From: Minisyncoccota bacterium
GTDB taxonomy: Bacteria; Patescibacteriota; Minisyncoccia; UBA6257; XYB1-36-10
Length of the DNA stretch: 14,531 bases
Reading direction: 5' to 3'
NCBI GenBank assembly: GCA_028709185.1
Contig: JAQVXM010000010.1
Coordinates: 1-14,531 of the forward strand
Part shown: in pieces, positions 13,740-14,531 of the stretch
Layout of the letters: every line of letters starts with the position of its first letter
Numbering within the stretch: the first letter of the stretch is position 1
Translations under genes and position numbers: made by a program
Notes under the pieces: model-generated
The model's input: only the letters and a program-made list of their open reading frames with translations
Told to the model about the DNA's origin: nothing
Database searches by the model: none

Positions 13740-13746
13740 AAGGGCA

Positions 13747-14531
13747 ATGGAAAAGGATAAGTTTGAAGAAAAAGACGTAAATTTTGGAAAAGACGGTAAA
13801 AACCATGAAAATGGGGGAGATTTTTTCACTTTTGACCAAGCGCTTCGGCCGACAGATTGGGATGGATATGTAGGGCAGGAAAAAATAAAAGATAATTTAA
13901 GAATAATAATAGAGGCAGCAAAAGGAAGAGAAGAGCCAGTCGACCATTTGCTTTTTTACGGGCAGGCGGGATTAGGAAAAACGACTCTTGCAGGACTTGT
14001 GGCAAGCGAGATGGGAAGAGGAATAAAAATAACTTCTGGGCCGACATTAAAAAAAGTAGGAGATTTAGCGGCGATTGTTTCCAATTTGGAGCCGGGAGAG
14101 GTTTTGTTTATAGATGAAGCTCATAGATTAAATAGAATGGTAGAGGAATTTTTATATCCAGCGATGGAGAGTCGGAAGCTACATTTAATAATCGGGAAAG
14201 GGCCTGGAGCAAGAGCTTTATCTTTAGATCTTCCGCCTTTTACGATTGTGGCGGCAACAACGAGAGCGGATTTATTATCAAGTCCTCTTCGGTCAAGATT
14301 CGGAGCTTCCTTTAAACTGGATTATTATTCGATTTCTGATATAGAAAAAGTTTTAAAACGTTCAGCAAAATTATTGAATGTGAAAATAGAAGAAGAAGGC
14401 GTGAAAGTTTTAGCAAGAGCGGCAAGAGCAACACCAAGAATTGCTAATAGGTTATTAAAGAGGGCGAGAGATTATGCCGAAGTGAGAGGAAATGGAGAAA
14501 TAACAAAGGAAATAGCGGAGGAGACTTTAAA
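13747..14531 (+). CDS. ruvB: Holliday junction branch-migration ATPase RuvB (3'-truncated by window edge)
   Basis: AAA+ motor that, with RuvA, drives Holliday-junction migration before RuvC cleavage. 261 codons are present and the frame is still open at the window end; E. coli RuvB has 336 residues, so the C-terminal winged-helix part is cut off. After a hydrophilic N-terminal extension comes ALRPTDWDGYVGQEKIKDNL, then Walker A GQAGLGKTT (usual PPGLGKTT), TSGPTLKKVGDLAAIVSNLE, Walker B VLFIDEAHRL, FLYPAME, the sensor region AATTRADLLSSPLRSRFG and ATPRIANRLLKRARDYAEV. Ala replaces Pro in the P-loop and Ser replaces Asp in the usual PLRDRFG; neither removes a catalytic residue. The ATG at 13747 is the only reasonable start, as the next in-frame Met lies inside the AAA+ core. 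No spaced ribosome-binding site is seen. Confidence 0.96.
   Translation, partial: MEKDKFEEKDVNFGKDGKNHENGGDFFTFDQALRPTDWDGYVGQEKIKDNLRIIIEAAKGREEPVDHLLFYGQAGLGKTTLAGLVASEMGRGIKITSGPTLKKVGDLAAIVSNLEPGEVLFIDEAHRLNRMVEEFLYPAMESRKLHLIIGKGPGARALSLDLPPFTIVAATTRADLLSSPLRSRFGASFKLDYYSISDIEKVLKRSAKLLNVKIEEEGVKVLARAARATPRIANRLLKRARDYAEVRGNGEITKEIAEETL

Overview
The window is AT-rich, tightly packed chromosomal DNA around a replication-origin locus. It most likely comes from an uncultivated Patescibacteria/CPR bacterium, probably Parcubacteria-like. This rests on several things seen together: strong A/purine bias in codons; almost no Shine-Dalgarno sequences, with A-rich leaders in their place; a trigger factor lacking its PPIase domain; a shortened YebC; a Jag protein without its N-terminal domain; and a solitary type IV pilus-type ATPase. 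The lineage is an inference, since no 16S rRNA or ribosomal-protein cluster is present.

Layout. Bases 1-3340 (+) hold the 3' part of a K+-independent H+-pyrophosphatase (hppA), then tig (trigger factor) and clpP, ending at a hairpin terminator that also serves the opposing genes. Bases 3429-5032 (-) are the classic rpmH-rnpA-yidC-jag operon: ribosomal protein L34, RNase P protein, membrane insertase and an RNA-binding protein. It diverges from dnaA and dnaN (5307-7933, +). The two AT-rich gaps flanking dnaA each hold one near-consensus DnaA box and together form the candidate oriC. The usual distal partners (mnmE/mnmG after jag; recF/gyrB after dnaN) are absent.

Bases 7934-8351 carry a short, self-contained transcription unit: a good sigma70-type promoter, a roughly 100-nt leader with alternative hairpins, a 43-codon gene for an extremely acidic peptide, and an intrinsic terminator. 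A class A penicillin-binding protein (8352-10463, +) follows and meets ruvC end to end; ruvC is directly coupled to yebC (10460-11464, -). A PilB/GspE-type ATPase has its own promoter (11757-13445, +).

The gap between that ATPase gene and ruvB (13446-13746) holds the most interesting item. It is an apparently undescribed structured RNA of about 160 nt on the minus strand, with a consensus promoter, a long terminal helix joining its ends, internal hairpins and a U-tract. ruvB (13747 to window end, cut off) appears to be leaderless, with a palindrome inside its promoter spacer that partly resembles a LexA box.

Together the genes cover replication initiation, Holliday-junction processing, protein folding and turnover, membrane-protein insertion, cell-wall synthesis, proton pumping and pilus or DNA-uptake function. 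No mobile elements, CRISPR arrays or defence genes were seen.
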